This document shows, piece by piece, positions 23,480 to 35,846 of a stretch of DNA of 64,000 nt; within the stretch, counting starts at the first letter, position 1; every line of letters begins with the position of its first letter. The stretch covers positions 157,300 to 221,299 of the forward strand of contig JAFISE010000040.1 in NCBI GenBank assembly GCA_022560025.1, in the 5' to 3' direction. This DNA comes from Stagonosporopsis chrysanthemi. Taxonomy: Eukaryota > Ascomycota > Dothideomycetes > Pleosporales > Didymellaceae. The position numbers and the translations under genes are program-made. Under the pieces are notes generated by a model that searched no databases, had not been told where the DNA came from, and worked only from the letters and a program-made list of their open reading frames with translations.

Positions 23480-24808
23480 ATGGCATTCCTATTCCGTAAT
23501 AAGCAGAAGAGCAATGCAGAACTCACACGATCGACCAAGGACCTGACTGTCCGCCTGAGCCAGGAGGACAAGCCCAATCCGAAGGTGACGGTGCAGCCAC
23601 GCACTCGAAACACGCATGTGCTAACAGCCGGTAGTTGGAAGAGGAGCTTGCTCGGGACCTTCAGCAGATGAAACTGCGCCTTCAGGGCACGCCCGGTATG
23701 CTCCCTCTCCCATATCTGTGCCCTCAAGCATCGCACACACACACCCCTCAGTTCCTTCATACGTGCTAACACCTGCACAGACACAGAAGTCAACCCCGAA
23801 CTCGTATTCCAGCTCCTCTCGGCTATCCTGAGCGACGACCTTCTCTACGTACTAGCAGTAAACATACACAAACTGCCATTCGAGTCGCGCAAGGACGCTC
23901 AAGTCATCTTCTCGTCCGCATTCCGCTACAAGCCCGCCGGGCAGACCGACCCCCAAGTATTGCACCACATCGTACAGTTCCGTCCAGATATCATAATAGC
24001 ATTATGCAGAGGGTACGACAGGCGTGAGAGCGCCATGCCGTGCGGAGGCGTGTTGCGAGAGGCTCTGAAGTACGATGCGATTGCTGCGTTGCTGCTCTAC
24101 GATGAGGGCGATGACGGGAAACAATTGGATCTGGCTAACGTCAACCCGGACGTGGCTGCAAGTGGCAACGGCATATTTTGGCGGTTCTTTGATTGGATAG
24201 ACAAGGGCGCATTCGAGCTCAGCGCGGATGCATTCAATACGTTCAGGGTAAAGGATCCCTTCGATCTTTGATGCTGTGGCTAACAATTGCAGGAAATTCT
24301 CACCAAACACAAACCGCTCGTGGCCACATTTTTACAGACAAACTTCGAAACGTTCTTTTCAAAGTATAATACTATGCTAATTTCGTCGGAGAGTTACGTG
24401 ACCAAACGGCAATCTATCAAGTTGCTGGGCGAGATTCTGCTGGACCGAGCGAACTATAGCGTCATGACGCAGTATGTGGATTCCGGCGAGCACCTCAAGA
24501 TCATCATGAAGCTGTTGCGGGACGATAGACGGATGATCAACTACGAGGGCTTTCACGTGTTTAAGGTGCGTCCATAACAGCTCTTCTACAGAGCATTGCT
24601 GACAGCCCAGGTCTTTGTTGCGAATCCAAACAAATCTGTAGCAGTGCAGCGCATCCTTATCAGCAATCGCGAGAAGCTGCTACGCTTCCTCCCCAATTTC
24701 CTTGAGGACCGCACAGAAGACGAGCAATTCATAGACGAGAAGAGCTTCCTGATACGACAGATCGAGCAGTTGCCGAGCCAGCCAATCCCACCGTCTGCAG
24801 CAGCATAA
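23480..24808 (+). CDS. hymA: HymA / Mo25-like scaffold protein
   Basis: Mo25/CAB39-family armadillo-like scaffold. In animals it activates LKB1-STRAD and GCK kinases; in fungi (Aspergillus HymA, Neurospora HYM-1) it supports the MOR/NDR kinase pathway for polarity, septation and conidiophore development. Five exons: 23480-23584, 23635-23695, 23781-24247, 24293-24565 and 24611-24808, 367 residues. The start MAFLFRNKQKSNAELTRSTK is the family N-terminus. Further hallmarks are LQGTPDTEVNPELVFQLL across intron 2, FDWIDKGAFELSADAF, TNFETFFSKYNTML and the C-terminal YEGFHVFKVFVANPNK joined across intron 4. Phase and length agree with orthologues. Very secure. Confidence 0.97.
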
Positions 24809-25145
24809 GCATGTGTTCAGGGTGTCTTTCTTTTGTCAAAACAATGTGCATAGGACGGCGTTGGTCGGGATTGGATGCAGGCGCTGGGCACAATCGTTGG
24901 CGTTACATGACACCGCATTTTTCAATATATAATAGCAATCAAGGTTCAGCGTACTGTTGCTAGGTACGCAGCAGTGTTATTGTGTGTTCACATGTATGAC
25001 AAAAAAACGGAAAAAGATTGTGTCTCGAAAGAACATAGGACCCAATTCACCTTCGATTACACGAGCTGCTACACCGAAGTCCGTGCTTACCTCGGTCCTT
25101 CACCAACAACCTCATCCTCACTCCATCCCCACAATCCCCTCCACC
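24809..25145. other. Intergenic region, hymA to Tls1-like gene
   Basis: 337 bp carrying the hymA 3' end (ATATATAATAGC-like AT-rich stretch near 24920-24935) and the next promoter. Nothing else seen. Confidence 0.5.
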
Positions 25146-26164
25146 ATGACAACAACAGCAACAGACGACGATACAGCACCCAGCTTCCGCTTCAAGCGCC
25201 GCAAGACTGTCCATACGAAGCGTACGCGTACCGACGATTCAATACCCACCGCAACACAGAATACAGCTCTCGATGCAACTCCAACCGATGCGCCGGAGCC
25301 TGCACACGACGAACAAGAGCCGGAACTGGACCTCAAAGAGATCTTGCGGAATCGCAAGCGTCCTCGCGACCGTCTCAAGGAGACTTTGCGTAGACCAGAG
25401 GTAGATCAGGTAGATGTCGCACGAGGGGAGGAACGAAAGTTGGATCGGTACACCAGTCGCTTCGTGGCGCAGACAGGGCAGGTGGTGGATAGTGGGGATA
25501 TGCAGATGTGAGGGTCTCCCTAAGTCCAGGGTATCAGGATATCAGGAATATAAGCTAATCTCTCAGGAACGCATATGTAGAAGCTCGATTAGCTGCGCAG
25601 AACCATCGCAGCCACGGCTGGCCCATACCCACACATCTACAGTCCGTTGTCGCCGCGATTGCACCAGACCTCAAACCCGCCTCTGACGCCCCAATCCGGC
25701 CTGTTGCAGCTCCTCCGCCTCATGACGACACAGACCACCGCCGCACCGCCGCCGGCCAGGGCAAGCTAGAAGAAGTCGCCCTCCCCGATACCCCACGCGC
25801 GTGGCACCCACCACCCGCCTCCAAACCCCGCCTCGGCCGCAACGGAAAACCCCTGCGCTCGCGCAACCGCCGCTCCAGCTCCGACGCGCGCCGCGACGCC
25901 GCCGTTGACGCTGTGCTGAGCGAAGCCAAGATCTCGTACTTCGACGATGCACCCGCGGCACCCCGTTTCGCAGGCACAGACGAGGACATGCTCGCGCAAT
26001 TCCGTGATGAGTATCTCGAGGCCGTCGAGGAGAGAGCGGCGAGGAAACCGACCATGCCCGTCGCGAAGGATCAGCCCAAGGGTCCGAAGTTGGGGGGCAG
26101 TCGGAGTGCGAGGGCAGCTATGAGGGGGGGTGCTGGGGGAGATGGGAAGGGAGTCAAGAGGTAG
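25146..26164 (+). CDS. Tls1 / HCA59 (C9orf78) family splicing-associated protein
   Basis: Member of the Hep_59 family (human C9orf78, S. pombe Tls1), which associates with the spliceosomal helicase Brr2; in fission yeast it affects splicing of shelterin genes and hence telomere length. Two exons, 25146-25507 and 25567-26164 (59 bp intron), 319 residues. Family marks: an N-terminal FRFKRRKTV, LKEILRNRKRPRDR, and the central core DRYTSRFVAQTGQVVDSGDM followed by MNAYVEARLA, which is rebuilt exactly by splicing inside the second Met codon. The C-terminal part has EAKISYFDD and a basic, Gly-rich tail. The start is the Met next to the low-complexity lead-in to FRFKRRK; the frame is open further upstream but without similarity. 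Confidence 0.9.
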
Positions 26165-26458
26165 ACGTTGCGCATGGATGGTTGCGTCCACTCTATTGCT
26201 TTGAGGCGCGCGTCTGTGTTGTACGATATTGGTATGGGTGTGATGGAATATTAACACTTTGCGTGGTGGTGTTAAGATCAACGACAAGAGGATCCTGGAG
26301 CATGGGGAGTGGAGGAATACGCAAGTCAAGGATCCGGCGTGGTATAGCAAATGGCCCGGGTCATGTATCCGGACTGCGAAGACGGACATCGTGAGTAGAT
26401 ACGATACGGATTGTGCTAAGATACAAGTGGGGCAGTGTCAATACTACAGATACACAAC

Positions 26459-27430
26459 TCAATCCCCCTCAAGCCCACCGTCAACTCCGTACAGCAACAG
26501 CGTACACATTCTATCGCACGACAGCGCGAGGAGGACGGGGTCAATACACGCATCCCCGCGCGGTCTGGTGACAGTGCCCCGTTTATATGTGGACGAGGGC
26601 GTCATGGGAGTGGCTTGTTGACCCGTTTCTCCAGTGTCCCCTATATCAATACTCACAGACTCCTGCAGTACAGAAAGCGGCCACGACGACTGTTCTTCAC
26701 CCCCATCGTACCGAGAGTGCGAATGCAGAGACGAAGGAGAGATGGCGAAACACTCGTCCAGACTGGGGAGAGAGGCGACACAGGAGTTGAGCAGAGAAGC
26801 GTGCAGCGTCGAAACATCAAGGGTCGAAGATTCGCAAGTCGACGTATTCAGCCTTGCCGTCTCCAGCGCCAGCGCCGGCGCGTCGAGCGCGAACAAGGTC
26901 GAGGGGAACGTGGTCGGCGTCGGCGTCGGCGAGGGCGTATGTACGCCGACGCTCCTCCCCCAGCGACACTGCGAGGGATAATCACAGGCGCGCCAACAAT
27001 CCTTCGCTTTCCCTTCCCTCGTACTCCCCCTACCCCTCCTCCACCGCCCCCACGCCTTCCATCCCGCGTAATCAAACGCACTCCCGCACGCCTTGGTTTT
27101 CCTCCTCCGGCTCTTCCCTCGCTTGCGCACCATGCTCTCCCCCGCGCAGAAGAAGTGCCCGTCTTCCAGACACCGCCGTGTGGCACCCAGCGCGTACGCA
27201 GCGTGGCACGAGTGACATGTCCATTGCCAGGCTAGCGGCGTCTGGGGCATGGGAGCAGAGCAGGAGCGGGATGAGGTGGATGGGTTACTGGGGGGAGCGT
27301 GGGATTTCGACAGCGGGAGGAAGAAGAGGGGAGCGAGCGGGGAGAGGGGCGTGAAGGGGGTAGTGGGGACCGCGAGGCGGGAGGAGGTTTGGGGGGTGTG
27401 GGGGAGGATGAGGAGGCGGGGCGGTAGCAT
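26459..27430 (-). CDS. Conserved-looking fungal Cys-rich protein of unknown function
   Basis: I cannot name the family, although the Cys-rich core looks like a fungus-specific hypothetical protein. Single exon, 323 residues from Met 27430; the frame is open to 27661, so the start is tentative. The core (about residues 68-170) has paired and spaced Cys: WTCHSCHAAYALG, TRRCLEDGHFFCAG, a basic KSRRRKTKACGSAFDY, GWKAWGRWRRG, then CWRACDYPSQCRWG. This pattern suggests one or two structural zinc sites, not disulphides, since no signal peptide is present. The C-terminal half is Ser/Thr-rich and low in conservation signals (DECFAISPSSLHSHSRYDG). It converges with the Tls1-like gene (about 290 bp between stops). 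Function unknown; the Cys pattern and basic insert would suit nucleic-acid or protein binding. Confidence 0.75.
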   Translation of the reverse strand: MLPPRLLILPHTPQTSSRLAVPTTPFTPLSPLAPLFFLPLSKSHAPPSNPSTSSRSCSAPMPQTPLAWQWTCHSCHAAYALGATRRCLEDGHFFCAGESMVRKRGKSRRRKTKACGSAFDYAGWKAWGRWRRGRGSTREGKAKDCWRACDYPSQCRWGRSVGVHTPSPTPTPTTFPSTLFALDAPALALETARLNTSTCESSTLDVSTLHASLLNSCVASLPSLDECFAISPSSLHSHSRYDGGEEQSSWPLSVLQESVSIDIGDTGETGQQATPMTPSSTYKRGTVTRPRGDACIDPVLLALSCDRMCTLLLYGVDGGLEGD

Positions 27431-28688
27431 GTTGGATTTGCGGTACTGGATCTCAGGGAAACCTCGAAATGAAAGTACCAGCTGCCGCAGTGTCGAAAGT
27501 CGAAAGTCGAAAGTTGAGGGTAAGAAGCACAAATAAACCCTCGTCGGCGTCCCCTCGATATGAAGAAAACTCACTCCCCCCCCCCCCTTCACTTCCTTTC
27601 TTACACAAACAAAGCCCATCCTAGATGGCGCATCAACCCACCAGAGACAAAGAAACACCATTATTCACCCCTGATCAAAACCTCTTTGTCCGATACCCAC
27701 GTGCGACCACTCAACTTCTACGTGGCTGGCTAAGCCGTTCTTTGTCTGCAATCACCTAGCTTTCTGCGGTACTTCCACGTGGATGAGGACAGCTGTCGCG
27801 TCAGGTGTGGCGTGGCTTGGTGGATTGGGAAGGGGCTGGCGGTGGGGTTCGCAACTGCGACAGGAGTTTGGGTGAAGGTTTTCGTGACGAAAGCTGGACC
27901 CCGTGCGGTTTGATCGGACGAAAGAGGGTTTAGGTCGTCTGCGGTGTATGTTGGCTTTATTTTGCTATGTGGATCTTGTACACTCTGTTCTATATGATGT
28001 TCGTCTTGCACAACCTCAACCACGTCAAATGGAGCAGGTACGTGCTCGCCCACCTACCTGCTGATACATTTGCTCATGAACTCGGTTACTGCCCGATACA
28101 CCATCGATAGCAAAAGGACTGATTGACAGGGCAGCGCTGGTGCAATACCAAGAACGACATTGCTTGCTTGCTTACTTGGATGACGGGCCTTGAGGCGTAA
28201 GTCTTCGCAGGTATGCTTGGTGACGTGCAAAGCGTTGTGTCTATGTGCTAAAGATTTCTTTATTATGCACACTAAATTTTGATGTTTGTTGGTAATTTTC
28301 GAAATAATTCATTAATATGCCGTGGAATCCATTTCCCCTCCAAACGCCACACAATCTAATCTATCATGTAAATGCTCACTTATCACTCTGCTCTGAGCAG
28401 GCTGCTTGGCCTTCATCTCCTTTCTTCCCCGCCATGGACCCAAGTGCCGTCCTACTGACACTCCCCCGACCAATATGTGCGCTCCAGTGTACCGGTTGCA
28501 AGAAACACGCTCGAAACAAGCGTGAAAGCAGCCCGCAATGGGAGAGCCGAGATGCAAAGCGGCGTCAAAGTGGGAGACAGTGAGCCACAAGAGACGCAGG
28601 CCAGACACCACTTCTGCAAGATCGTCCTACAGCGCACCCGACTAACAGAGCGTCACCAAAGGCACGTCGATAGCCAATGTATGTCCAA
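27431..28688. other. Intergenic region
   Basis: About 1.26 kb between the Cys-rich gene promoter and the GH128 3' end. It includes a CGAAAGT triplication near 27494-27516 and a C tract at 27578-27587. No gene supported. Confidence 0.5.
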
Positions 28689-29663
28689 CTATAACATGCA
28701 CGCCCAGAAGAGCGCCAGGATCGATGCGACCGGCAGACCAAGGGTCTGGATACGGCCACCAGCGCCCTTGGGGACGACATTCGTCGCCACGCCACCCATG
28801 TACCACGAACCGATGTCTGTCATTTTGCCGTCCTGATTAAGCATAGCAGCATTGGGACCAACGTTCGAGACATCGCTACGGAAGGCACCAAAGTAGGAGT
28901 AATGCGTAAGGTTGCTGTTTCGGTCAGCACTCAAATCCCAAATAGCTTGAACACAGAAGGACACTCACCCCCACCCATCCATAGCGTTCTTACTCATATT
29001 GTAAAATTCCTGCGTTGTTTTGAGGTCCTGGTTCGGGAAGCCGTACTCGGTGACCCAGACCGTCATGTTGGGGTACGTCGCCATGACCCGGCCGATGTGG
29101 CTCGCCATGCCCTCGAAGTTGCCGTACCAGTGCACGGGGATGAAATCCGGGTGGCACTCGCCAGCACACTCGGTGAACCAGTTCTGCAGCCAGCTCCAGC
29201 CACTTGGAGCGCCAGTAACGGCCGGGGCGCCCAGCTTGACACCCAGCTCCCTCAGTGGCTCCATCTCTGCTTTCCAACGGGCAGCGGCCAGGTCGACAGG
29301 GAGTGCCGAGCCGCCAGTCGAGTGCTGGCCGTCTGGCTCGTTGAAGCCGAGAACGTGGGAGATATTTGCGCCGCCGTCGATCTGTCTTTTGACCGAATCG
29401 TAGAAAGGTGTGCCAGTGTCACTGTCTGAGGCACCCCATAACATGGGCACGAATTGGAGGTTGCTGTTCTTGTACGCATCAGACGGCTCGGGCTTGTAGT
29501 TGTAGTACCAAGTCAGGTCCCCGTCAGTCCAGAGCTTGTCGTCACCAGGAAACTTTTGAGAGGGAACATGGCAGAGGCCTCGCTTCGGTGATGAAGACTG
29601 GGCGGCTACAAGAGGTGCGAGGACGACGATGCCAGCAACAGCGGAGAGGGTGGAAGAGCGCAT
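28689..29663 (-). CDS. GPI-anchored glycosyl hydrolase family 128 protein (Asl1-like)
   Basis: Cell-wall beta-1,3-glucanase-type protein of the Asl1/GH128 family. Two exons, 29663-28969 and 28914-28689 (53 bp intron), 306 residues. There is a clear signal peptide (MRSSTLSAVAGIVVLAPLVAA). The fold begins at KRGLCHVP. Catalytic acids are expected in HVLGFNEPD and WVTEYGFP. HWYGNFEG and the post-splice HYSYFGAFRSDVSNVGPN are family signatures. The C-terminus has a small-residue region followed by a hydrophobic tail (LGLPVASILALFWACML), consistent with GPI attachment, so the protein should sit on the plasma membrane or wall. Its neighbour upstream is the FLC channel gene, also linked to wall integrity, but separate promoters are likely. 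Confidence 0.94.
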
Positions 29664-30963
29664 AGTTGCGGTATTACTGCGGCGAAACGACGATTATGCG
29701 AATGTATTGTAGAGCGTGACGGCAATGGGGAATGCTAAGGAACGAAAAGACGTCGAGTGATGTTCGACAGGCAGGAGCACAAGCACTTCGCACTCCGGCA
29801 GACTTCAGGCAAACGAGAAACTTTGAGAGAGCAAGAACGGTCGAAAGAAAGGAAAACCTAGACCCTTATCACCCAGACCCAGCGCAGGATTCGGGTACGC
29901 CATTGCGCGCTATCGCTCTATCCAGGCGGTCCAAGCACGGAGCGAGCCCAGCGAAGCATGGTGACAGCGTGGGTGCGTCAAAGCCAGGCGATTAGAGTAA
30001 TTCGATATCTGTAGGGGGACGATAGTGTTTCTTAGGCTGTCTTGAAGAGTAGTGGCGGGCCCGAAATAGGAACCCTCTAGATCGCCGCGGATCTCCCGTC
30101 CCTTCGCTGGCGCCGCTGGCGCCCTGGTTCCTGCAGCAGACACGTCCATTTGTGGTCTCGCTCGGGTGCCAAAAACGCCGTGCCGCGCTCTCAGCTTCAG
30201 CCTCGCGTTGTGCAAATGTGGAAATAACGTGTACGAGCTTGTTGATTCCAGGAGGGTCAGGGAGTGTTCGAATGTGGCCTGGTTGCGATGATCTTCTGCA
30301 TCCCGATGGATTCAGCACCAGGTTGCTAAAGCACCATGCAGCGAGCTGCAGACTGCAGATAAGCACGGTATTGCCCAGCCCTCGAATGCGTCGTCGCCGG
30401 GCTGTTCGACAAGGCTCTACGCTCCTCTCGGCTGCCGGGCTGTCCACCGCTCGTGCAGCAAAGCTGAACGATCCTCAGTTTGAGTAAGTCTGGGCAGCTA
30501 GATTCAGGGGTGTCTTTTAGTCTAGCTCAACAGTGGCGTCCTTCGTGCAGCTTGGCTCACCATCTTGAGCTGGCGCCGGCTTGCTAGTCTGCATTTCGGT
30601 TGACAGACGCCTCTTGAGGGATCCCAGTCGTGCTGCAGCTGTGCACGCTTGAGACTGGGTAAGTTTTTGGTAAATGCTGTTGCTACCTCTACCCCGTCCT
30701 ACATACAGAAAGTATCACTTAGTATACCGCGCGCCCCAGGCCGCATAATCGATTACAAATTTGCTGTATCAATGTTCATGTCATGGCCAAGTCACCTGAC
30801 AATGCGCTTTGTCCAGGGCCTGCCGACAGAACACTATGTGTGTTGGTATTTCGTCGTTCTAGATATCAAAAGATCGATTTTTCTCGATGTCGCTCCACCT
30901 TGTAAACAAAGGAAAAAAACATATACAACCCCCGGCCAACAACGTTCTGGGTATCATCCTGCT
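29664..30963. other. Intergenic region, GH128 promoter and FLC 3' flank
   Basis: 1.3 kb without a recognisable gene on either strand. It holds the GH128 promoter on its left side and the FLC terminator on its right. Confidence 0.5.
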
Positions 30964-33295
30964 CTAATACGCGTAACCGCCGTTGTTTCCTCGTTGAGGT
31001 TGCCACGGTGCGTTGTTTGGCTGGTCGTGGCCAGGCTGCTGGCCAAAGTCCAAGTCCGGCAGTCGAGGCTGCGGGCTTGCAGAGCGATCGTGGTCATCAC
31101 TGTAGCTTGGGTTGTGGCTTGGTGTCCTGCCAAATGTCGAAGCATCAGCAAGGAGGTGACCACGATCCTCTTCAAATCGTCGGCCGTTGTTGTAGGCCGT
31201 GTTCTGCTCAGCGAGCGGGACGACATCGTAGCCAGCGGCACGAGGTCCGAATGGCGAAGGAAGAGAGCTGCGCTTGTACTCCTGAGGATCCATGAGCAGC
31301 GAGTTGCGAGCATCGAGAGGCGTGAGGTTGTCGAGGTCGCGAGCCTTCTCTGTTTAGAAGTTAGCATAAACTTTGGAGAAGTCAAAAAAGCTTGAAACTT
31401 ACCAGCCTCCTTTCTCTTCTTACGGTGCGGGTTCTCCTTGCAGCAGATGATGATAGCGTTGACTGCAATCAGGATAGCCAAGACTCCAGTCAAAACAGCC
31501 TGCACAATCACGAGGACCAGACCAGTGACAGTCTTTGTGGTCTGTGTCATGCCGAGTTCTTCGACAAAAATCAGAATGCAGACAACAGAAAGCACGCGGA
31601 CAATCTGAATAGTGATGTTGATCACGTTACCCGACTTCAGCGTGTATGGGCGCGACCACAGGAGGACACAGAGCAAAAGAGCTTCAACGATGAGTTGACC
31701 GGCAGCCTGGGCGAGACCGTGGCCATCTGCGCCAGCGATAACGCAACCGCGAGAGAAGGCAAAGATGATGGCGGGGATGAAAATCCACCAGTAGCTCCTC
31801 TTGTAGTTCTCGTAAAAGAGAGCGTACCTGCCCCACACCTCTTTGTCATCGTAGAGGGCAGATTGATCACCTCCCATCTTCTTGTACTTGCTAGCGATAC
31901 TCCAGATTTTCCAGGTGAAGAAACCCAGTACGGCCGTGAAGGCAGCCAAAGTGACACCTGCAAGCACCTTGGGGCCCCACGAGTCTCCGTTCTTGAATTG
32001 ATAGACACAGTACAAGACCCAGATACCATAGAGGAGCAGGATCAAGTTGGTGATGGTCTTTGCAAGAGTCCACCAGTACTTCTTCCGGAAGCTAGTCAAA
32101 CGCTTAGGGAAGGTTCCGAAAAGGGCCCAAGTCTCTAGGATGACCTTCAGGAGTAGAATACCGACAGTAATGCTGGCAATCGCAATCGCGAACCAGAGGA
32201 GAACTGTCATGAATGTGTTGCCATTGGGAATCTTGTACTCCTCGACATAGCCCTGGATACCCTTGACCGCGTGGAGGATTTTGTTGTCTTCGTCGCCATC
32301 AGTGGTGCCGTTAACGTTGGTCTGAAGTTCGTCGCGAGTCCAGAGGAGAACATCACTAATACCATCGAAGCTGCGCTTGGTCACGGTCAGGTTCTGGTCG
32401 ACATGCACAAGTGTGGCGTTCGACAAAAATTTGACGCTGTTGGTGGTAAGGTTTCCTCCGGTCATCTCACGGAAGTTGTCGATGGATGTTTGCATACCCT
32501 CCCAGTAGATCAAACCCGTACTAAAAGCGAAGTTCTTGGACCAGCTGCGATAGACTCCGGGGATATCGGCGCTCATCATACCGTTCATGGCCATACCCTG
32601 GAACCAGAAAACAACATCACCAAAGGTGGGGCTTGAGTGAGCGACACCAGCTTGACCAGCACCCGCCAGCGCAGAGAGACCTCCGACAGCTAACGCTGCT
32701 CCAGCAATACCGGCAGCAATGTAGGATACTCCTGCGGTCGACAACGACTTGCCGTTGCTAACTTGTGATGTGATACACGCGAGTTCTCCGCCACCTTCGG
32801 AGGCCGTAAGCTGCAATGTGGCCTGGCTGTCGATGTCGGGAACACTGAACGCGATAGACGGGATCTGAGAGATGATGTTTGCTGGGATGCTCTGTTCTCC
32901 GGTTGCGCCAAATGTACCAGCGGGCACTGTTTGAAGTCAATAACGAACAGAGGCAGAAGATCGAGCTCCCTACCTGGGCACAACTGATCCACCTTCATAT
33001 CTCCCTCACAGGGGTTGAAAGTGTTGCTGTACACTTCTATTCCATACGCGTTCACTTTTAGTGTCGCCATAACTTTCTGCTCCTTCCCGTTGGTACCCGA
33101 TACATCGAACTTGATTTTTTTCGTAGTCCTGTCGAACTCAATGTCGAGCTTGTTTACTTTGATGTCGGAATCGCCGCTCAAACAAGAGCTGTAACCGTTG
33201 GTCTTAAGAACGTCGTTGGCGAGCGCGCCCAGTGGCGCAGAGGCCAAGAGCAGGAAGGGTGCGAGCATGCTCGAATACGAGCAGTGGAACTTCAT
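30964..33295 (-). CDS. TRP-like channel of the FLC/Pkd2 family (ML-like plus TRP domain)
   Basis: Integral membrane protein related to yeast Flc1-3 and S. pombe Pkd2, with roles in calcium handling, ER/vacuole or plasma-membrane transport and wall maintenance. Three exons: 33295-32974, 32926-31403 and 31349-30964 (introns of 47 and 53 bp), 743 residues. A signal peptide (MKFHCSYSSMLAPFLLLASAPLGALA) precedes an ML-like lumenal domain with paired Cys (SSCLSGD, FNPCEGDMKVDQLCP, ELACITS). Then comes a multi-pass region of about nine to ten hydrophobic segments, including WFQGMAMNGMMS, KKYWWTLAKTITNLILLLYG, YKRSYWWIFIPAII and VLLWSRPYTLKSGNVIN. After the last helix (IAVNAIIICCKENPHRKKRKE) a ~130-residue cytosolic tail is disordered. 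An upstream in-frame Met exists, but the chosen one gives the signal peptide. Confidence 0.93.
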
Positions 33296-35846
33296 GGTAG
33301 CCTGCCTTCGCCCGCAGGCGGTCGTGGTGGAGGTAGTCTTGGTGAGCGAACGTCGCAATCGGTGAGGTGTGCGTATGCGGTGATGGGTGATCGGGTAATG
33401 AAATGGTCGTCCGGTGGGAAACACGAAAGCTGATTAAACGGGGTTCGGCCGTAGGATCAACCTTTCTCGTGCCTGAAGAAGCTGGTAAAGGCAGAAACGC
33501 TGACAGAGATGATGCAAACAGGAAGCAGAGGACCCTAGGAAGATGCTGGACGGTGCGGAGAAACCAAATCTGAAACGAGAGACAACGACGTAGGAAAGCG
33601 CCGAGCAATAAGTGTGTGAGAGAGGCTGGAGACCGCTGGAGCGGGTTGGGGAGAAATGGCAGGTTTAGGGCCACCGCTGAAACCTTGGCCGTGCAGTTGG
33701 GCAGGGGGCAACTCGACAGTCTTCCCGAACAAGCAGGGACGCGCGGACGCTAGCTCAACAATGGCACAGTGCGGCTGGCCTGCGAAGGATAATCAGAGCG
33801 CAGCAGGGTTCGAGAACGGCGCAGACTCGCAGAGATTGGTGGTGTGGGAGGGCTGGCAGAGTGCGATTTTCTTTGGAGTGCGCCGCTGAAGACTGTAATA
33901 TTTTCTAAACTCTGGCGTGCTGTGACACTGCAGCAAGACATGCGCTGGGTTCGCGTGCTCGGCCACGATGGACCACTGAATGCTCACGAGCTGAAGAGCG
34001 CGACAGCGCACGGGAGCCTATCAGAGGCGTGCCGTCCGCTCGAGACCGTCGTGGCTCAGTTAGTAAACGGCGCGAGGCACGTCCGCCAAGTCGCCTGTCT
34101 CGTACCAACACCAAGAGCTGCGCTCTGAGCCTCTGACAGACAAAGGGCTTGTTCAGCTGCACCTCCAGCGCGCTTGATGTTGTAGCCTCTTGAGGCCAGC
34201 ATAAAAGCCTTCGACCGCTGTTTGTCTGCTGCCCACCAGAGTGTCACTGGTTATCGTCAAAGGAGGCCCAATGCGGCCCCTGGCCGTCGGCAAGGCACTC
34301 GATACTTCCTCGGTCGCATCGCGTGTTGTGGCTGTGCGAAACAAAAATAGATCTTGGCCACCAACAAGACATTTCTGTCAGCGGACTCAGCGATGCTTTA
34401 TTGACGGTGACGTGTGATGCGATGCAGGGCTCGAAACATCTCCCCTATACATACTGTTATGGACAAATGTTCGCTCAGGTGGTTGTCTACGCTGCTTGGT
34501 TGGTTGAGCGTCGAATCTGTCGGCTGGCGGTAATGCATGGGAGCGCTAAGCGGGAGCCTGACCTTCAACATTGTTCCAATCGAGGTTGGCAAGGCGTTTG
34601 TTGCGGACTCTGGAGCTGCTGCTGATGCGCTCTGCTTGCTTTTGTTGAAGAATCCAAACCTTCGTCGTGCAGCCGGTACCGACGATAACTCTGCGACACG
34701 ATGTGCATGCATCCACGAGCCTCTGCAAAAGACGCCATGGACTGCGTTTAACTCTTCCCACTTGCGCTGGTGTTGTCTCTCGCGTCTCACGATTGTTCAG
34801 GGTACTCCTCTACCCCTCAGGCACCAAACTGGCGGTGTTGCGCACCACTCGGAGAAGGCTGCAAAATTCGTCCTTGTCCCTTCTCAACTCCCTGCTTCGG
34901 CAGCTGCGAAGAGTGCTCCGATTTCCAGGTCGGAAGCTGGTGGTCGATGAAATCATTCGCCATCAATCTCGTACAATCGCCACTGCACTCCTCTCATCTA
35001 ACCCTGGAGTTGTTTGATTGACTTCATCTCTCCACGACCCACATCGCTAGGAAGGCTTCCGTTCCCAAATCAACGGCTTTCTTGCGGGTCCGGTGGGTAC
35101 TGAAAAATTTATGAATCATTGCGAATGTCCTCGATGGCTCCTGGATGCTAAGGCTCCCGTCAAGAGATAAGTAAGCTGCGCACGCCGTCCACAAAGACCC
35201 TAATGAAGCTCCAATTGTGTTGCCGCAAGCGTCTCTGGTATCTTCGATGGGGAAAGGGGATCGCACACGACTCAGACCGTGGTCGAAGGATGCATTCGCT
35301 TGCCAGAACAAGCCGCAAGCGGCCCAGCGATGCTTTATCTGGCAGACATTGGCAGACACTCCCCTACCTCCGCAATCGACGGTGAAGCCTGAGTTGCCTG
35401 ATCAGGAAGTATTGATTTTCAGCGCCAAATTCACGCTGCACAGTGCACTCGAAGGATGAGCGATCGCCTTCCTGACCAAAGTTAATACACTGTACCCTGC
35501 CTCTGCAATCCACGCACAAGTGGACTTGCCTCATCTAGCAGGTTGTTCATTTTGGCCAATGCGGAAAAAACACAATAACTGTCACTAGAAGCGCCGAAGT
35601 GAGGCAGGCAACCCAAGTGAAGGTGTAGAGTTTGCATATGGAGGGTCGTTCGCGTTTGTCGCGCGGAAGGGAGGACACGTTGACGTGACCCTCGAACCAA
35701 CAAAAAAGGGCAAAGGGCAAATTCTATTAGCATTAAGCATCTCGGGACCGCATGTCTCTCTCGAGACTCAGAGGCATACTCTTACACATCATCTTCTGGA
35801 TCTTACAGTCTAATGTCTCAGCCGACCTCTTGCACATACATATGAC
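33296..35846. other. Long (2.55 kb) intergenic region
   Basis: Between the FLC start and the NADH dehydrogenase stop. No conserved protein is readable. I looked for tRNA-like T-arms (TTCGA at 33799 and its complement near 35693) and could not pair the stems. It probably includes the FLC leader and promoter and possibly unrecognised non-coding RNA. Confidence 0.5.

Noticed and set aside
30649..31395. 248-codon plus-strand ORF opposite the FLC gene
   Set aside because: Shadow of a spliced, well-identified minus-strand gene; no similarity in its own peptide.
33790..33815. tRNA-like T-arm (GGTTCGAGA)
   Set aside because: Flanking 5 bp do not pair and no acceptor stem or anticodon arm could be found.
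35680..35705. tRNA-like T-arm on the minus strand (GGTTCGAGG)
   Set aside because: T-stem halves do not pair and no cloverleaf could be drawn.
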